A stretch of DNA of 64,000 nucleotides from Proteromonas lacertae. Lineage: Eukaryota; Sar; Bigyra; Opalinata; Proteromonadidae. This document shows positions 1 to 12,360 of the stretch, piece after piece. A program made the position numbers and the translations under genes. How positions within the stretch are numbered: position 1 is the first letter of the stretch; every line of letters begins with the position of its first letter. Under the pieces are notes generated by a model. The model searched no databases, was not told where the DNA came from, and worked only from the letters and a program-made list of their open reading frames with translations. The DNA is taken from assembly GCA_002245135.1 (NCBI GenBank), contig NGBS01000321.1, positions 26,248 through 90,247 of the forward strand. Direction: 5' to 3'.

Positions 1-138
1 GTAAGCATTGCTTTCAAAAAAGTCTTTGAAATATTCAAGCCTAATCAAGCAATGAAAAAGCGTATAGTTGTTTACATTCTTTATCAAGACCTATCAACGT
101 ATTTCATTCAAACATTAAGCTTGACTGGTTTGATTGAA

Positions 139-698
139 ATGTCAAAAGCCTCAAAAGCAGCAAAAGGAGTTCAAATATTAAAACAAACAGTGTTAAGACT
201 GATGGTAAAATCAGGTCCACCAAAACCAACACCTGAAATATCAAGAGTATGAGTTTGTTTTTCTAAATTAGGCGCTTGGATCTCTTGGATTGAATGTAAA
301 AGATTTTGTTGATAAAGTGAGTAAAGCCACAACACAATATCAGCCAAACATTCCTATTCCAGTCATTATGACTGCTTTTCCTAATAGAACATTCACATTT
401 TACACAAAACTACCACCTACAACTTATTTTATAAAGAAATGTGCTGGAATTACTAAAGGGAGGTATTGATTTTTATTTTTATGTTCTATGTTAGTGGTGA
501 TCAAAAAGTAATAGTTGGATATATAAATCTAAAGCAAGTATATGCAATTGCCGAATTGAAGAAAACAGAACCTCATCTAAGTCATTTATCTTTAGAAGCT
601 TTGTGTTCTCAAGTATAATTATAGGGTTATATAATAAATAGATTATTGCAACTTGTAAGACGATGGGTGTGAAGGTAGTTAATAAGAATGGACAGTAA
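139..698 (+). CDS. MRPL11: Mitochondrial large-subunit ribosomal protein uL11m
   Basis: This is a component of the GTPase-associated stalk base of the mitochondrial large ribosomal subunit. There are four exons with introns at 247-271, 463-494 and 613-641 (25, 32 and 29 nt, all GTAT...TAG). Joining them gives 157 residues, close to the roughly 140-190 usual for the family. The start MSKASKAAKGVQ parallels the MSKLGRAARGL start of animal MRPL11, which is why I chose 139 over the in-frame ATG at 52. The L11 landmarks follow in order: a Pro-rich segment, a PIPVIMTAFPNRTFTF-like strand, the KKCAGITKGSG loop, and a C-terminal IIATCKTMGVKVV helix/strand that appears only after the third intron is removed. 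Two TCAAGC motifs lie upstream at 35-40 and 45-50. The gene converges tail to tail with the next one, 66 bp away. Confidence 0.9.
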
Positions 699-763
699 TT
701 TATAATTTCTTTTGTTTGTATTGCTTTTTCAGGAAATAAACACTTCATGAATAAATGTATTAT

Positions 764-3700
764 TTATAAACTTAGTGAAATACATCTATAATTACACTTT
801 ATTCTAGAAAACTCCAAAGTAGAGAAAGATTCTTTCTTTATTTCTTCACATAAAAGTCTATAAAAATGAAAGTATTGTCTTTCACACGGGATTGTATTGA
901 TTATTATATTTTCTAATGCATAAGCAGCAATAAAATGAGATTTGACTAAATCTATATTCAACCTTACAAATAACAATAGATAATCATCATTTTTCATTAT
1001 TGGTTCAATGATACCATGAAAATCGGTTATTTGATGATATATCTATTTATAAATATAATAATAATCAAATACATCTGATATAACTAAATCATATTGTTTC
1101 AAATTATCAAACATCTTCTCCAACAACAAAATATATTCATAAAAATGAGAAAAAGAATATTGTATAAAATGCTCTGTTACTGTAAATACTAATTTTCTAA
1201 ACACTCTAGGTAATGATTCTCCAATATTTTCTATTTTTAACATTTCTTTTTTGTTATTCAATTCTTCAACAAATACACTCATCACTTTAAAGAATTCATC
1301 TTGAATTTGTTTTACATCTTCATCAGAATAGAAATCTATTGAGAATTGAGTTACATAATATATTTAATACTATTAAGTTCTAAAAACTGATAGCATAATT
1401 CTTTCAGATTAACCAGTATGTATTTCTCTTCTATTGTAACTGTCTTAAACTTATTGGCAGTAAAACAGAAATGATTATACCACTAAATAATAATAACAAT
1501 AATAATAATTGAGTTTATATATACAACATTTTCAATATATCTTTCAGATTTTGAGTTCTTTATATCCATTTTTTTCATTACATTATATTTGGTGATTGAA
1601 ATAAATTGATTAATAACTTCATCAGTTATAACCATTGGTAATAATAATCTGAGAGATTTCTTTGATGAATCTGTAATTATGTCTTCATAATACTTTCTTA
1701 TTTCGTCAAAACACTATTAAAATTAATAAATCTTCATAATATACAATTGTTGAGAATTTCTCTCTATCTTTCTTCTCAAATGATGATCTATGGATATATA
1801 AATGCTACATTTAAATTAATTATACATCTTCACATTCTTAACAACATCATCAATTGCTTTAAAATCACTGTAAACTTTTGGATTTAACGACTATAATATA
1901 TACATTACTAATAAATACAATTTTTAGACATTCTGATATACTGCTGATTATGTTATAATACACTGGTTGTTTTGTTTGAAAATCTTTCAAAATTCTCTCG
2001 GTAATTGAAGCATTATTATGGATATTATTTTCAAATGAATTACTATTAGCATTATCAGTTAATGGACGAATTTTTCTTGATGGTAGATTCTCTTTTGTTT
2101 GTGTATTCATTAAGTATTGTATTGACATTTGTATCAATAAACAGTTTTTACTAATTAGACTTTTATTGTTAAATAATGGCAGATTATCTAACGGTATATG
2201 TTTCAACTTTGTTATTGAAAACTCAAACTGCTTTAAAGGAATATAAATACCATTTATATTGCAAACTGATGCAGAATGTTTAATAAAACAGTTAATACAC
2301 AAAGATTCATTACAACATACACAATGAACTATTTCTATTTGGTTTGATGAACATTTTGAACAGCATAACTATGTTCATTAATATATAAATTATATAATAT
2401 ATACATCAGGTATTATGAATGAATTATCATCTGTTGAATAAGTCAAAATATGAAATAAATTCTCAACCTCATAAACTAATGATAGATAATTAAAAATATA
2501 ATAATCCATTTCTTTATTTGTCTGAATATATATCAACATACTTCTATAACAATTTAAATTGATAATAAATAAGTAAAGAAATACTTTTTAATTACATTTA
2601 AAAATGATAAAAGCAAATGAATCTCTTGATTCTTTCTAATAAATATTTGGTTTTGAATCACCATTAAATAAGATATTAAACATCCCAAGCTTTGTAACAA
2701 TTCAGATTTTTTAATTGATTCAAGTAAATTTCTTGGTAATGAAAAGAATATTGCATTATAATTTGTGGTTAGAATTGAATCACTATCATCAAATGGACTA
2801 AAATCCAAATATCCAATAAATTTGGATAGAGTTTTTAGTATGTGTAATTTATGAATAATTCCCTAGTGTAATTATATAACAAGAAAGTATAAAATACTTT
2901 TATTTCATGTTTTTCTGATAATATTGTATATTGTTCAACAAATACATTCTTCATATTAACCAATAACTTATAGTTTGTAGTATAATTCAAAAATAAATAA
3001 AAGAAATATTCTGTGTTGTTATATACGAGATCATTTGTGTTATATTGAGATTTGAATCTTTCTTGAAGCTTTTCAACTTTATCAGAACTAATTATGTCTA
3101 AATCTGATTCAACGTCTGATAATGTGTACTTTATAAAATATATAAATAAGAATATAGTAATACTTTAATCAATTGAGTAATGAAATATATACTAAACCAA
3201 CCAATCAACTTATCATTAAATTTTGGGTTTTTATTTCCTCTAATATCTTCTTCCTATTATCATATTATTATGTGATATATTAATACAGAATAGAAATAAT
3301 GAACAGTTCTCTTCATATTCATTTTGAATTTATCCAATAAACCAGCATTCATAGAATTAATGTTATTCTATTATATAGAGTAAATATATATTTATTTAAA
3401 TACATTATAATCTTTAAATAATAAAGCTAACCAAGTTCTTATCTTTGTCTTAAGTGTAGTTGTTTGAGGAGAGAAATGTTCATCTGGTAATAGTTGAGTA
3501 ATATATATTTCATAAATAGATTTATCATTTACTAAATTGTTCAATAAATTATAATCATTATTTGGAAATGATTTATTTATTTCATATTTTGGTATAATAG
3601 TTGATAATGTCTTTGAAGATTGTGAAATAATCTGTGATATTGAAATATTTGATATTTGCTAAATGGAATAGAAAAAAAATAAAAATACTTCATAATATTG

Positions 3701-4574
3701 TCTGTAATTTTCTAAATAATTCCAAGTCACAGTCATAAAGTATTTAATGTTACTAAAACTCTGGAAATATTTTATTTCTTTGATGATTAAATTATGATTT
3801 GGAACATTCATATGTTTAATAATGAAATTTATTTCTTTAGTAACAGAAGGTACTTTTAGTGTTAAGATTAATAGAGAATATAGCTGAGATAAAACATCAA
3901 GTTCTTTTTTCTTTGTCACTTCAGCTGGTTCAATATTGGCAGTATTGATTGTTGTAATTGTTGTTGTAGATTGTACATTTGATGATGATGATGATGATGT
4001 AATAGGTTTATTTTCTACTGATAACTTCAAATCTTGTAATAATCTTCTTTCAAATAAAGTATTTTTATCATCTTCATTAACAGCTTCTGGAGTTGTAAAT
4101 AGAGTATTCTTGATGGGATTGGTTAATAAAGCTGAAGAAGGATTGCAAGAAGATATTAGTAATGTTCTTACACGTTTTTGACCTTTCTACAAGAGATAAA
4201 AATAATTATACTTTTGAATGTGGTTTAATTGGAGTTGGAATTGGTTGATCATTGTTTTCTACTATTTTTACTGGTGTTGGAACAGGCGGTTTTCTTGTTA
4301 ATTCATCACTACATAATCCAATTTCATATGCAAGTAATGAAAGGAGCGAATTACTAATGTTTATCAGATTGTAGAGATATTTATGATCATTTATGTTATT
4401 TACCGTTTTATCTTCCTCTTGAATTTTATTGGTGTTATTGAATATCTAAATACCTAAATAAATGCAATATACATAACAATATATTTCATCTGTTTCAAAA
4501 ATATCAGATAATAGCATTTTTCCATCACATATGCTTTGTACTATATTATCAATATTTAAAACTGCCTGTGACAT
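764..4574 (-). CDS. Codanin-1-like protein (multi-exon)
   Basis: In animals Codanin-1 binds the histone chaperone ASF1 and limits its nuclear import. The gene is broken into many short exons. The start MSQAVLNIDNIVQSI at 4574 is followed by a Leu-rich segment ending in RKPPVPTP. Next come an ASF1-binding-like basic stretch (QKRVRTLL, then LFTTPEAVN), the helix LDVLSQLYSLLILT, a YFQSFSNIKYF segment and a long helical body. A late block (RKIRP... then ILKDFQTKQPVYYNIISSI) resembles the human order of RKITP followed by AQAFFHNQPPSLRRTVEFV. Family assignment rests on this collinearity and not on any single signature. A Cys-rich stretch near 2290-2375 has no counterpart that I recall in the animal protein. 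Exon borders are approximate. It could be a more distant all-helical scaffold. Confidence 0.55.
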
Positions 4575-4755
4575 GCCTCTATGTAAGAAAACTCAAAAAT
4601 CAGTTTCAAAAAATATATTCGTTTTATAATTCCAAAAAAACACCAAAATATTCAAAATAAAAAATAAAAGAAATAAATAAGATATTAAAAATAAATACTA
4701 TCATACATAAATATATATCTGTTGAAGTAACCTAAAAGTTAATATAGTATGTAAT

Positions 4756-5914
4756 CTAAAAAGGAGAGTCATCAGAAGGTAAAGGATAAATTTTTGGACT
4801 AAATATTGGTTTTACTACAGAAGATGAATTGGCAGCAGATCTGAAATGTTGTTTTACCACAGAAGATGAGTTAGTTGCAGATCGAAAATTTGATGTTTGT
4901 GGTGTAACTGCTGATTTATGACTCAATCTTTTACTTGATAGTGACTGTGGTAATAAATACATTTTATTGGACGATTCTCTGTCAACTCTTTTACAATATC
5001 CAAATTCCCTTCGAATCTCATAAATAAAATTAGCTAAAATAGATTGATGGTTTGAATGAATAGTTCTATATTCGGTATAATACAGTGGAGGTTTTTTTGT
5101 TAGTAATCTTTCGATTCTATCATAACAACCTTCATTAGGCAACTCTTCTATAACTTTGCTGTTTCCGAGATTATTGTAGTATTTAATTCTCCGCTTTATA
5201 GTATTGTATTCCTTAAATCCAACAAAATTTTCTACTATTGACAGTTGAAGTTTTTCAAATGTTGATGTGATTGTTTGTGATGAATGAACTACTCTAAGTA
5301 CATCATCCATGGATATTTTTTCATTCTTTTCTATTTGTTGAAGGAATATTTTTACCATAACATCATCTTTTACATCTGAGCTAATTTCTTCTAGAAATTT
5401 TATCACTTCATCATAGGAGAGATTTATATTACTTTGTATGCCTGATATAGACATCATAACTATTGACATTATATAATAATAAGAAATATACTCCTAATTT
5501 TCTCATCCAGTGAGAAGAAAGCAAATATACCTAAAAATGGAATAAAATTATCTAAACTAACATGACGTTCTATATGAATATAACAACAAATTATATATAC
5601 TATCGTTTTTGAAGTAATCTTGAAAACCCTTCATATCGTTAAACCCCAGATAGTCTAAAAAATCTGAAACTAAAATATAAGGACAAGACTGATCTCTCTT
5701 CCATAAACACAAGTATTTGTATTGCCAAATGGAAATCTCATAGTTGTTCACTACATAAAATATTAAAAAACAAATATACGACACAACACTTCAGCTGTCT
5801 GTTTACTGACTTTATTTAGTGGGTATATGAGTCTATTCTTGTAATGACTTCTTAGCGACTTCTTTAAATCCGACAGATAGTTGTCCTAAAAAATATAGAC
5901 CATGAATATACCAT
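4756..5914 (-). CDS. Degenerate EF-hand-like protein
   Basis: The ATG at 5912-5914 is followed at once by a 26-nt intron (5886-5911), giving the start MDNYLSDLKKSLRSHY. Further short introns join pieces up to a long last exon beginning near 5469. The joined segment VSLDNFIPFLGIFAFF then SLDEKIRIMMSI has the spacing of the linker and helix in calcineurin B/recoverin-type EF-hand proteins. It is followed by LSYDEVIKFLEEISS and ISMDDVLRVV, which look like exit helices of loops that have lost calcium ligands. The C-terminal 100 residues are basic and Ser-rich, with two near-identical repeats of a RSA.NSSSVVK motif, and look disordered. It lies between the Codanin-1-like gene and EDRF1 on the same strand, separated by short gaps. 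The function is unknown and the EF-hand call is tentative. Confidence 0.45.
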
Positions 5915-6056
5915 CGTTTTAACCGTAGAAATCTCAACGGTCTGTGATTCTCTCATTAAAAAATTTTAAAAAAAATACTCATCCGTTTGTTAATCTCAAT
6001 TTATTCTATACACAGAATAATATAAAAAAAATATATGTATTAAAAATATTTTTTAA

Positions 6057-6696
6057 CTATATGTTGGACTGAGTAACAATATTCTTGACATCTTCCATTA
6101 AATCAAAAAATTTCTTATCTTTACCCCTCAGTATAATGGCGAAGAGAGAGTGATATAAACATCTGTACTTGTCATTAGCTGGTAAATTAAGTTCATTAGC
6201 ACATCGAATTACTGTTTGACATAACTATTAGATACATAGAATTAAAAAAATATATTATACATTCGATAATAGTTTAGATATTGTCTGTAAATGTAAATAA
6301 TCTTCTTGAGGATGTAATTTACTAGAGATTTTTATTAAATAACCATATATTAGTTTAAAACAATCATGATAGTTGTGCAATTTCTGTAATCCACTACATC
6401 ACATAATAAATGATAATAATAATACTTTTTATTAGATGCTAAAAATGAGTAAAATATAAACAATTGATTCAATACAGCTGCAACTTTAGCATCATAGTAT
6501 TGATCATATTCTCTATATATAAAATATAATGAATAATACAGTAATAAATCAAAACACTTTGTATAATAAAACTTGGCTAATGTAACTGTATTTTTCATCT
6601 GTTTCTGATCACTGTTTGTTGATGTTTGACAGATAACTGATTGTAGAGCTCCTAAATGATAATATAATGCTGTTACTTGACTATAATTCTCCTATA

Positions 6697-6735
<39 letters not shown>

Positions 6736-9130
6736 CAATAATACTTGTGATTGATATATTTCTAAAGCATTTTCTAAATACATCAAAGAGTGTTGTTTTG
6801 TTGTGTTATAATTACCAATATAAATATGTTTCAATTGATTATACAATCTTACACCATATATTAAACAACACATAGCTTTTTCAGATAATAATTGTTTCAT
6901 TAATCTCTGAGTATCGTCATTCTTATTCTTTCTCAATATATTAATACCTTCTTCACATAACTTTATTGACTGTAAATGACAGTCATTTTGTTTTGTAGTG
7001 ATTGGTCCTTCTAACATTTCTTCATTCTGTATATTCACTTCATCGTTTGCATCAACTTGTAAAGCAATATGTTTCATTAAAGTTGCACTGTTGTAATATA
7101 ATAGTCCTATATTAATAATATCACCAATCTTCATAAATGACTGTATTCCCATATCATAAGCATCAATTGAATCATAATACCTCCTTTCTTTCATATAACT
7201 CCTGCCTAATTCATTGTAAGTATAACCTAATTTATGATAATATTGAAATTTCTCTTCGGGTTGGATATTTGGAGACTGTAGTGCTTGATTGTAACAATAT
7301 AGTGATAATCGACTATAACATTCAACTCCGTCTATTAATGCTAAACTATCACCTTTAGGTAGTTCTATATCAGGTGATTTCTTTTGTATAATTTCAAATA
7401 TATTTTTATACTGTGATAATGGTGGAATATTTTGTTTATCTTTATAATTTTGTGATATTTCAAAGAAGATATCTCCTAAATGACCCATCAACATTGGTGA
7501 TTCAATATCTGTTGTTAATGTAACTGCAGTTTCAAACGAAGATAATGATAATGTAATTGCTTTTTGAGATAACTATAAAAATACATGATAATACATAATA
7601 ATACATGTATTTGTGACTGTCTAATATAACATAAAAAACATTCATATCTCATCTGAGTTAATCTCTCTTCTAAATCTTTACATATTGTTTCTTCAATCTC
7701 ATCATCTTGATGTTCTGCATCACTATTAAGTATCTCTATTCGATGTCTTATTAGCGTTATTGCTTGAGTTAAATCATCAATTGCATTGGCTACATATTCT
7801 AACCTTTCTTTTGCATCTTTCTTATCAATTTTCTCTTTTTCCATTTGTATATATGCCTTTGATAATTGACTATGTACATTTATTAATAACATGAAATTCT
7901 TTCCATCAATATCATTTAATTCCTATATGCAAATAAATAAATAAATAAATACTTGTAACAAAGACATTGCTTTTTTCAATAACAATAATTTGTCATCTAT
8001 TTCTACATCCTTCATCTGAGCTTGTCTCAAACACATTGTCGCCATCATATACTTCCAATATGTTTGATTTTTTTCAGTTTTTAATGAAGTTAAACTAAAC
8101 AATCTCACTCCCTTACCACCTTCTTCTCTTAACATCCAATATGTGCCAGTATCTTGTTTACATTCGTTTTGTAGAAATGTTAATAGTGTTTTACTGTTAC
8201 GTTGTAATACATTTTCATCAAAAGCTGTAAATCCACCTACACTAGGAAGATCAGATACTAAATGTTTCTCACTTTTCACTATCTTTCCATTATCATATGT
8301 GTTAATGATTGAATATTTTGCATTATTTAATAGACTTTCAAAGTAATAGCACTTATATAATTCTGAAGTTAATTCTGTTTTTATATCATGGACAAAATAA
8401 CATGATATTGATCCATCTGCTTCTAATACTAACGGAGCGTTACTTTGTAATGTCATTTTAAATCCGTTAATATTACATTCGATTATTCTTGGTTTAAGAT
8501 TGATGCTTTTTATATGTTCAATATCAGATGTTGACTATTTATATAATAAATGTATATATATTTAATATTATTTATATACATCTTTATTGGCATTTTTACT
8601 TAACTCATATATATGCTTCCTTAATGATTTGAATCGTTTTTCTTCTTCTTTTATTGAAGATGATGAAAAAGAAGATGGATGAAAGTCTTTAATTCCCTTT
8701 TCTGCTAAATATTCTAATAGCTGTTGAGGTATGTCTGAAGGAGGTAATTCACCATCTAAAACCAAAGAATTGCCTATCCTATGAATAATTAGTGAAAGAT
8801 ATTTGTTTGAAGAGACAGCAGTCAATAAACTGCATATATCATAACTACTACCCAAAAATTGAGCAGATTTAAGATATGGAGCAAAAGAAACAAGAGAGTT
8901 TTCGTTAAAAAATTCCTACATTAATAATGATAACTTTAAAAATATACTAATTCATCATCAATTGCATAATCTTCTGTATCAGAAATAAAAGGAGCTGGAA
9001 GGACTGTTAATAGAGAAGATTGTTCTGATGTTGTTAATAACCACTTATTTTCAGTAGAATCCTCATTTAATTCTGATTTATACTCATCTGCCAGTATTGG
9101 TTCAAACTGACTCTCGCTAATTTTGTCCAT
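6057..9130 (-). CDS. EDRF1: EDRF1 homologue (TPR-containing)
   Basis: Named erythroid differentiation-related factor 1 in vertebrates, the family is found in many eukaryotes. Its biochemical role is poorly defined, although it is linked to transcription. The first exon (8936-9130, start MDKISESQFEPI) is acidic. The next exons hold the family-specific N-terminal region: SAQFLGSSYDI, then VLEADGSISCYFVHD, then the diagnostic block TGTYWMLREEGGKGVRLFSL, which parallels GHTYWLFKASGSDIVKLYDL in human EDRF1. The C-terminal half is TPR-like, with YYHKLGYTYNELGRSY and EKAMCCLIYGVRLYNQ repeats. The stop TAG at 6057-6059 follows QSNI. Many small introns are present; one near 6696-6735 is almost pure TA repeat. 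The protein is shorter than the human one because the long acidic linker is reduced. Confidence 0.82.
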
Positions 9131-9265
9131 TTACTCAAATTTAAAAATGAGTTCACGATCTGCTCAGATTCACTCAAATCATGTTTGTTTTATAATACAA
9201 TCAATAAAACAACATTCACAACAAAGCATATTTTACATTTATACAAATAATAATTACAAAAAATG

Positions 9266-12240
9266 TTATACATCGTTTTTCCTATTTTCATCCAAGAATT
9301 GTTTATAATTAGCATATTCTGCACTTTTAAGAAATTCTGGGAATATTTCCTTCTCCATGTATTGTAACACTTCTTTCTGTAATATTAAAAACATATTAGG
9401 AGTTGGATTCTCTATCTGTTCAGTAGTTATTGTATTTTCTATAGAAATTGGCAATTTCGCATTTGAAGATAAATATTTCGAAAAAATCTTCTTTGCTTTT
9501 ACTTTCAACAACCCTTGAGCAGGTATTAAAGAATACTCTTCCACTTCTAAATAAAACAACAAATTCGAATTTAAATTCATTCTTTCACAATATAATTTCA
9601 AATAATTACAACCAATCGGATGTTTAACACATTCTGCTACAGATGTGCAAGCTTTTGTTTCTTCAGTAGTATCATATACAGTAAATCTCCTCTTATTCTC
9701 CTTCTTATCATTATTCTTTATCTCTTCTAATAGTTTTGGGAAATAATCACTTTGTTGAAATGTTGGGAATAATGTTTTCATAAATTCTTCAATCTCTATT
9801 TGTGCTGTATTGAAGACATTTGGATTGTTATCTTTCTCTTCAATTGCTTTCTTTACTTTTTCTTTTATTTCATCATTTATACAGACAGGTTGACGAGCTT
9901 CAGGTGATATATACCTTGTATAAATCTTATTAGCTCTGTTTAAACTATACTGTGAAGTCGGTGTTCTTTTATATTCTTCAACATCTACCCAAAAGAATAT
10001 ATTTGCTTCAATATATTGTGATGATAAATAATCTTTAAAGTATCTATTATAGGATGGTTCTCTCAATATATCCATAAATGAAATACTACAAGGTTCATTC
10101 TTCTTTAAATCTACTCCATTTTCATGTTCTTCTAGATTAGCTATATATTGTCTATATTCATTACTGAGTATAAATGTATTGTATTCTTCTGTTTCTAAAA
10201 TTGCATAACACTCTTGAACTATTGGCTGAAACAAAGAGTCGTTACAATTATCAGTTAAACCTATTTTTCTACAAACTCCTCTTTTAAAAGAATCTTCTAA
10301 TGGAATTTCTAATTTCGTACCTCTTTGAATATATTTCGTATATATTTTCCTAGCTCTTCCCATTTTATATAATATTTGAGATCTTGGAATTGTATTAAAA
10401 TCCTTCACTTCATTTATAAATAAGACTAAATTTTTATTTACACTATTTACTAAGAAAGTCTCAAACAATTGACATAATGGTCGATTATTAATTATTTCTT
10501 CTAATGTGAATAACTTTGCACCAGTAATTTCAGCTAATTCTTTCACATTTAACATTTGAGTTTTCTTCATATCTCTTGTATTTCTTTCATTCAAAAATTC
10601 TTTATATTCTTGACTTTGAAAGAATTCATCTACAAAATTATTCTGAATCAAATTGAATATAAAATCACTTGCTCTATCAAAGGCTTTGTATGGATAACAA
10701 TTATCATTTTCATTCCAATTGGATAGTTTATTCACAATTTCATCTTGTAGGTGATAATCATCTATCACTTGATTATCACCTCCATTTCTAATATATTTAT
10801 GATATATTTCAGATGCTTCACTTAGAAAAAATTCACGATTTAATATTTTATCTAAATCTGTAACAGCATTATTATTAAAATTAGTTGTAGTTGTAGTAGA
10901 ATGAGGAGTAGTATTTGTTAATATATTTAATTGTTTTAAAGACACATTTCTTTTAGTTACAATTGGTGGTAAAATGCTTCTATGTGAAGGTGGTGATAGT
11001 TCTTCAGTTGTTCCTCCTGAATCTTCTGCTTTTACTGTCTTTGATATTGATCTTGTACTACTTCGTCGATCATTATTACTTATACTCAATCTAGAATTTA
11101 TACTATTAGTTGAACATCTAGATCTTGCGATTGAAGTTCTTACATATTCAACTCGTAATGGATTACTAAATAAAGCATTAAAATCAGCTACAGCTAAATA
11201 AAAATTTAAATTATCTACAGCATCTAATCTTGTTAAATATTTTTTGAAATAAAAACATTTTCTACTGGAAGTTAAAATGTCTTCTAGTTTTGCTCTTTTA
11301 CTATTTACATCTATTGCAGTTTGTTTCATATCAAGTGTATTTTCATATCGTTTTCTAGCTTCATAATTGTATAAGAACGCACTACTAGGTTTCTCTTCTG
11401 GTACACTTTCTAATTTCTGCATAAACTGTGGATAAATATCATGTGAAAGGAAATAGTATATTTCTTCTTGAAAACATCTGAATAAATCTGAACTTGGACA
11501 TTCATTGGATAATAATATATCATTTATTTCTTCTCTTTCCATTTGTTCTATTGGAATAGGACATGGAGCTGAATAAACTATATATCTGTTATTAATCTCA
11601 TTGGCTCGGCTTGTCTTAAATTCACTTTTAGGTAATGTACTAAAATCTGCAACTTCTAACCAGAAATTATAACAATTATAATAAACTAAATAATCATAAG
11701 TGGTTGGGTCTTTTGGATTGTATGTGTCTTTAAGATATACTTGGAATCGATGTGCTAAAACTGAATCTTTTAATGTTCTTTTTAACGAATATTGAGGTTC
11801 TGGAGTTGTTCCAGTTCTATAGATACCTATACTTCTTTTTGATAAACACAATTTCAATTCACCTGCTGCACCACTTTTATGGTTTTCAGCAATATAAGCG
11901 CTTTTAATTACAGCTGATTTACGATTTGAAAAATTACTTCTAGATTTTTGACCAGACGTTGCCCTTGGAGAGATAATACTTCCAGAATTTTCAACAGCAA
12001 TTCTATTGATGATAATAATTAACAGAACAAAAAATACGTTTTTGGAGATATCATATGTCCTTGACAATTTGGATCCGTTCCAGCCCTAGTCTGTCTTCCA
12101 AATAAAGTTGATGTGGTGCCCTTACCTGTTAATTGTTTATGACTTGTTGAAGGAGGTGATTGTACACTAGTCATACAACCTTCCACGGACAGAGATATAT
12201 CTTTCGGTTGAACTCGCTGTTTTGATCTTCCACAACCCAT
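9266..12240 (-). CDS. Myristoylated protein with five tandem RGS domains
   Basis: RGS domains accelerate GTP hydrolysis by heterotrimeric G-alpha subunits. There are two exons (12038-12240 and 9266-12002) joined across a 35-nt intron, giving 979 residues. I start at the ATG whose product begins MGCGRSK, a good N-myristoylation and palmitoylation signal that would tether the protein to membrane. The five RGS-like domains lie at about residues 144-266, 307-538 (split by a Ser/Thr/Asn-rich insertion of about 105 residues), 566-688, 709-828 and 856-971. Each has the family pattern: a short helix, FYLAVADF or FFWVDVEEY, then an IYTKYI-type helix and a final EF/EY-rich helix. Animal RGS22, a ciliary/testis protein, is the nearest known design, with fewer domains. 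It is head to head with the next gene across 120 bp. Confidence 0.85.
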
Positions 12241-12360
12241 CAAAATTCTCTTTGATCAAAAACGAAAGGTTTGATAAACAAGCCTTTTCGATTTGTTGAT
12301 TCAAGCCAAATTTGAATTTGAATTTAAAATTGATTTTTTCTCATCGATTAAGGTGAAAAT
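12241..12360. promoter_or_regulatory. Bidirectional promoter between RGS and Pro-rich genes
   Basis: Only 120 bp separate the two divergent start codons, so both promoters and both 5' leaders must lie here. The interval holds a TCAAGC motif at 12301-12306 and an ACAAGCC near-match at about 12279, plus A/T runs. The same hexamer recurs just upstream of many other genes in the window. No TATA box can be told apart in so AT-rich a background. Confidence 0.5.

Noticed and set aside
491-748. Minus-strand open frame over the end of the mitochondrial L11 gene
   Set aside because: It is a shadow of the L11 exons; the plus-strand reading has clear homology and intron structure.
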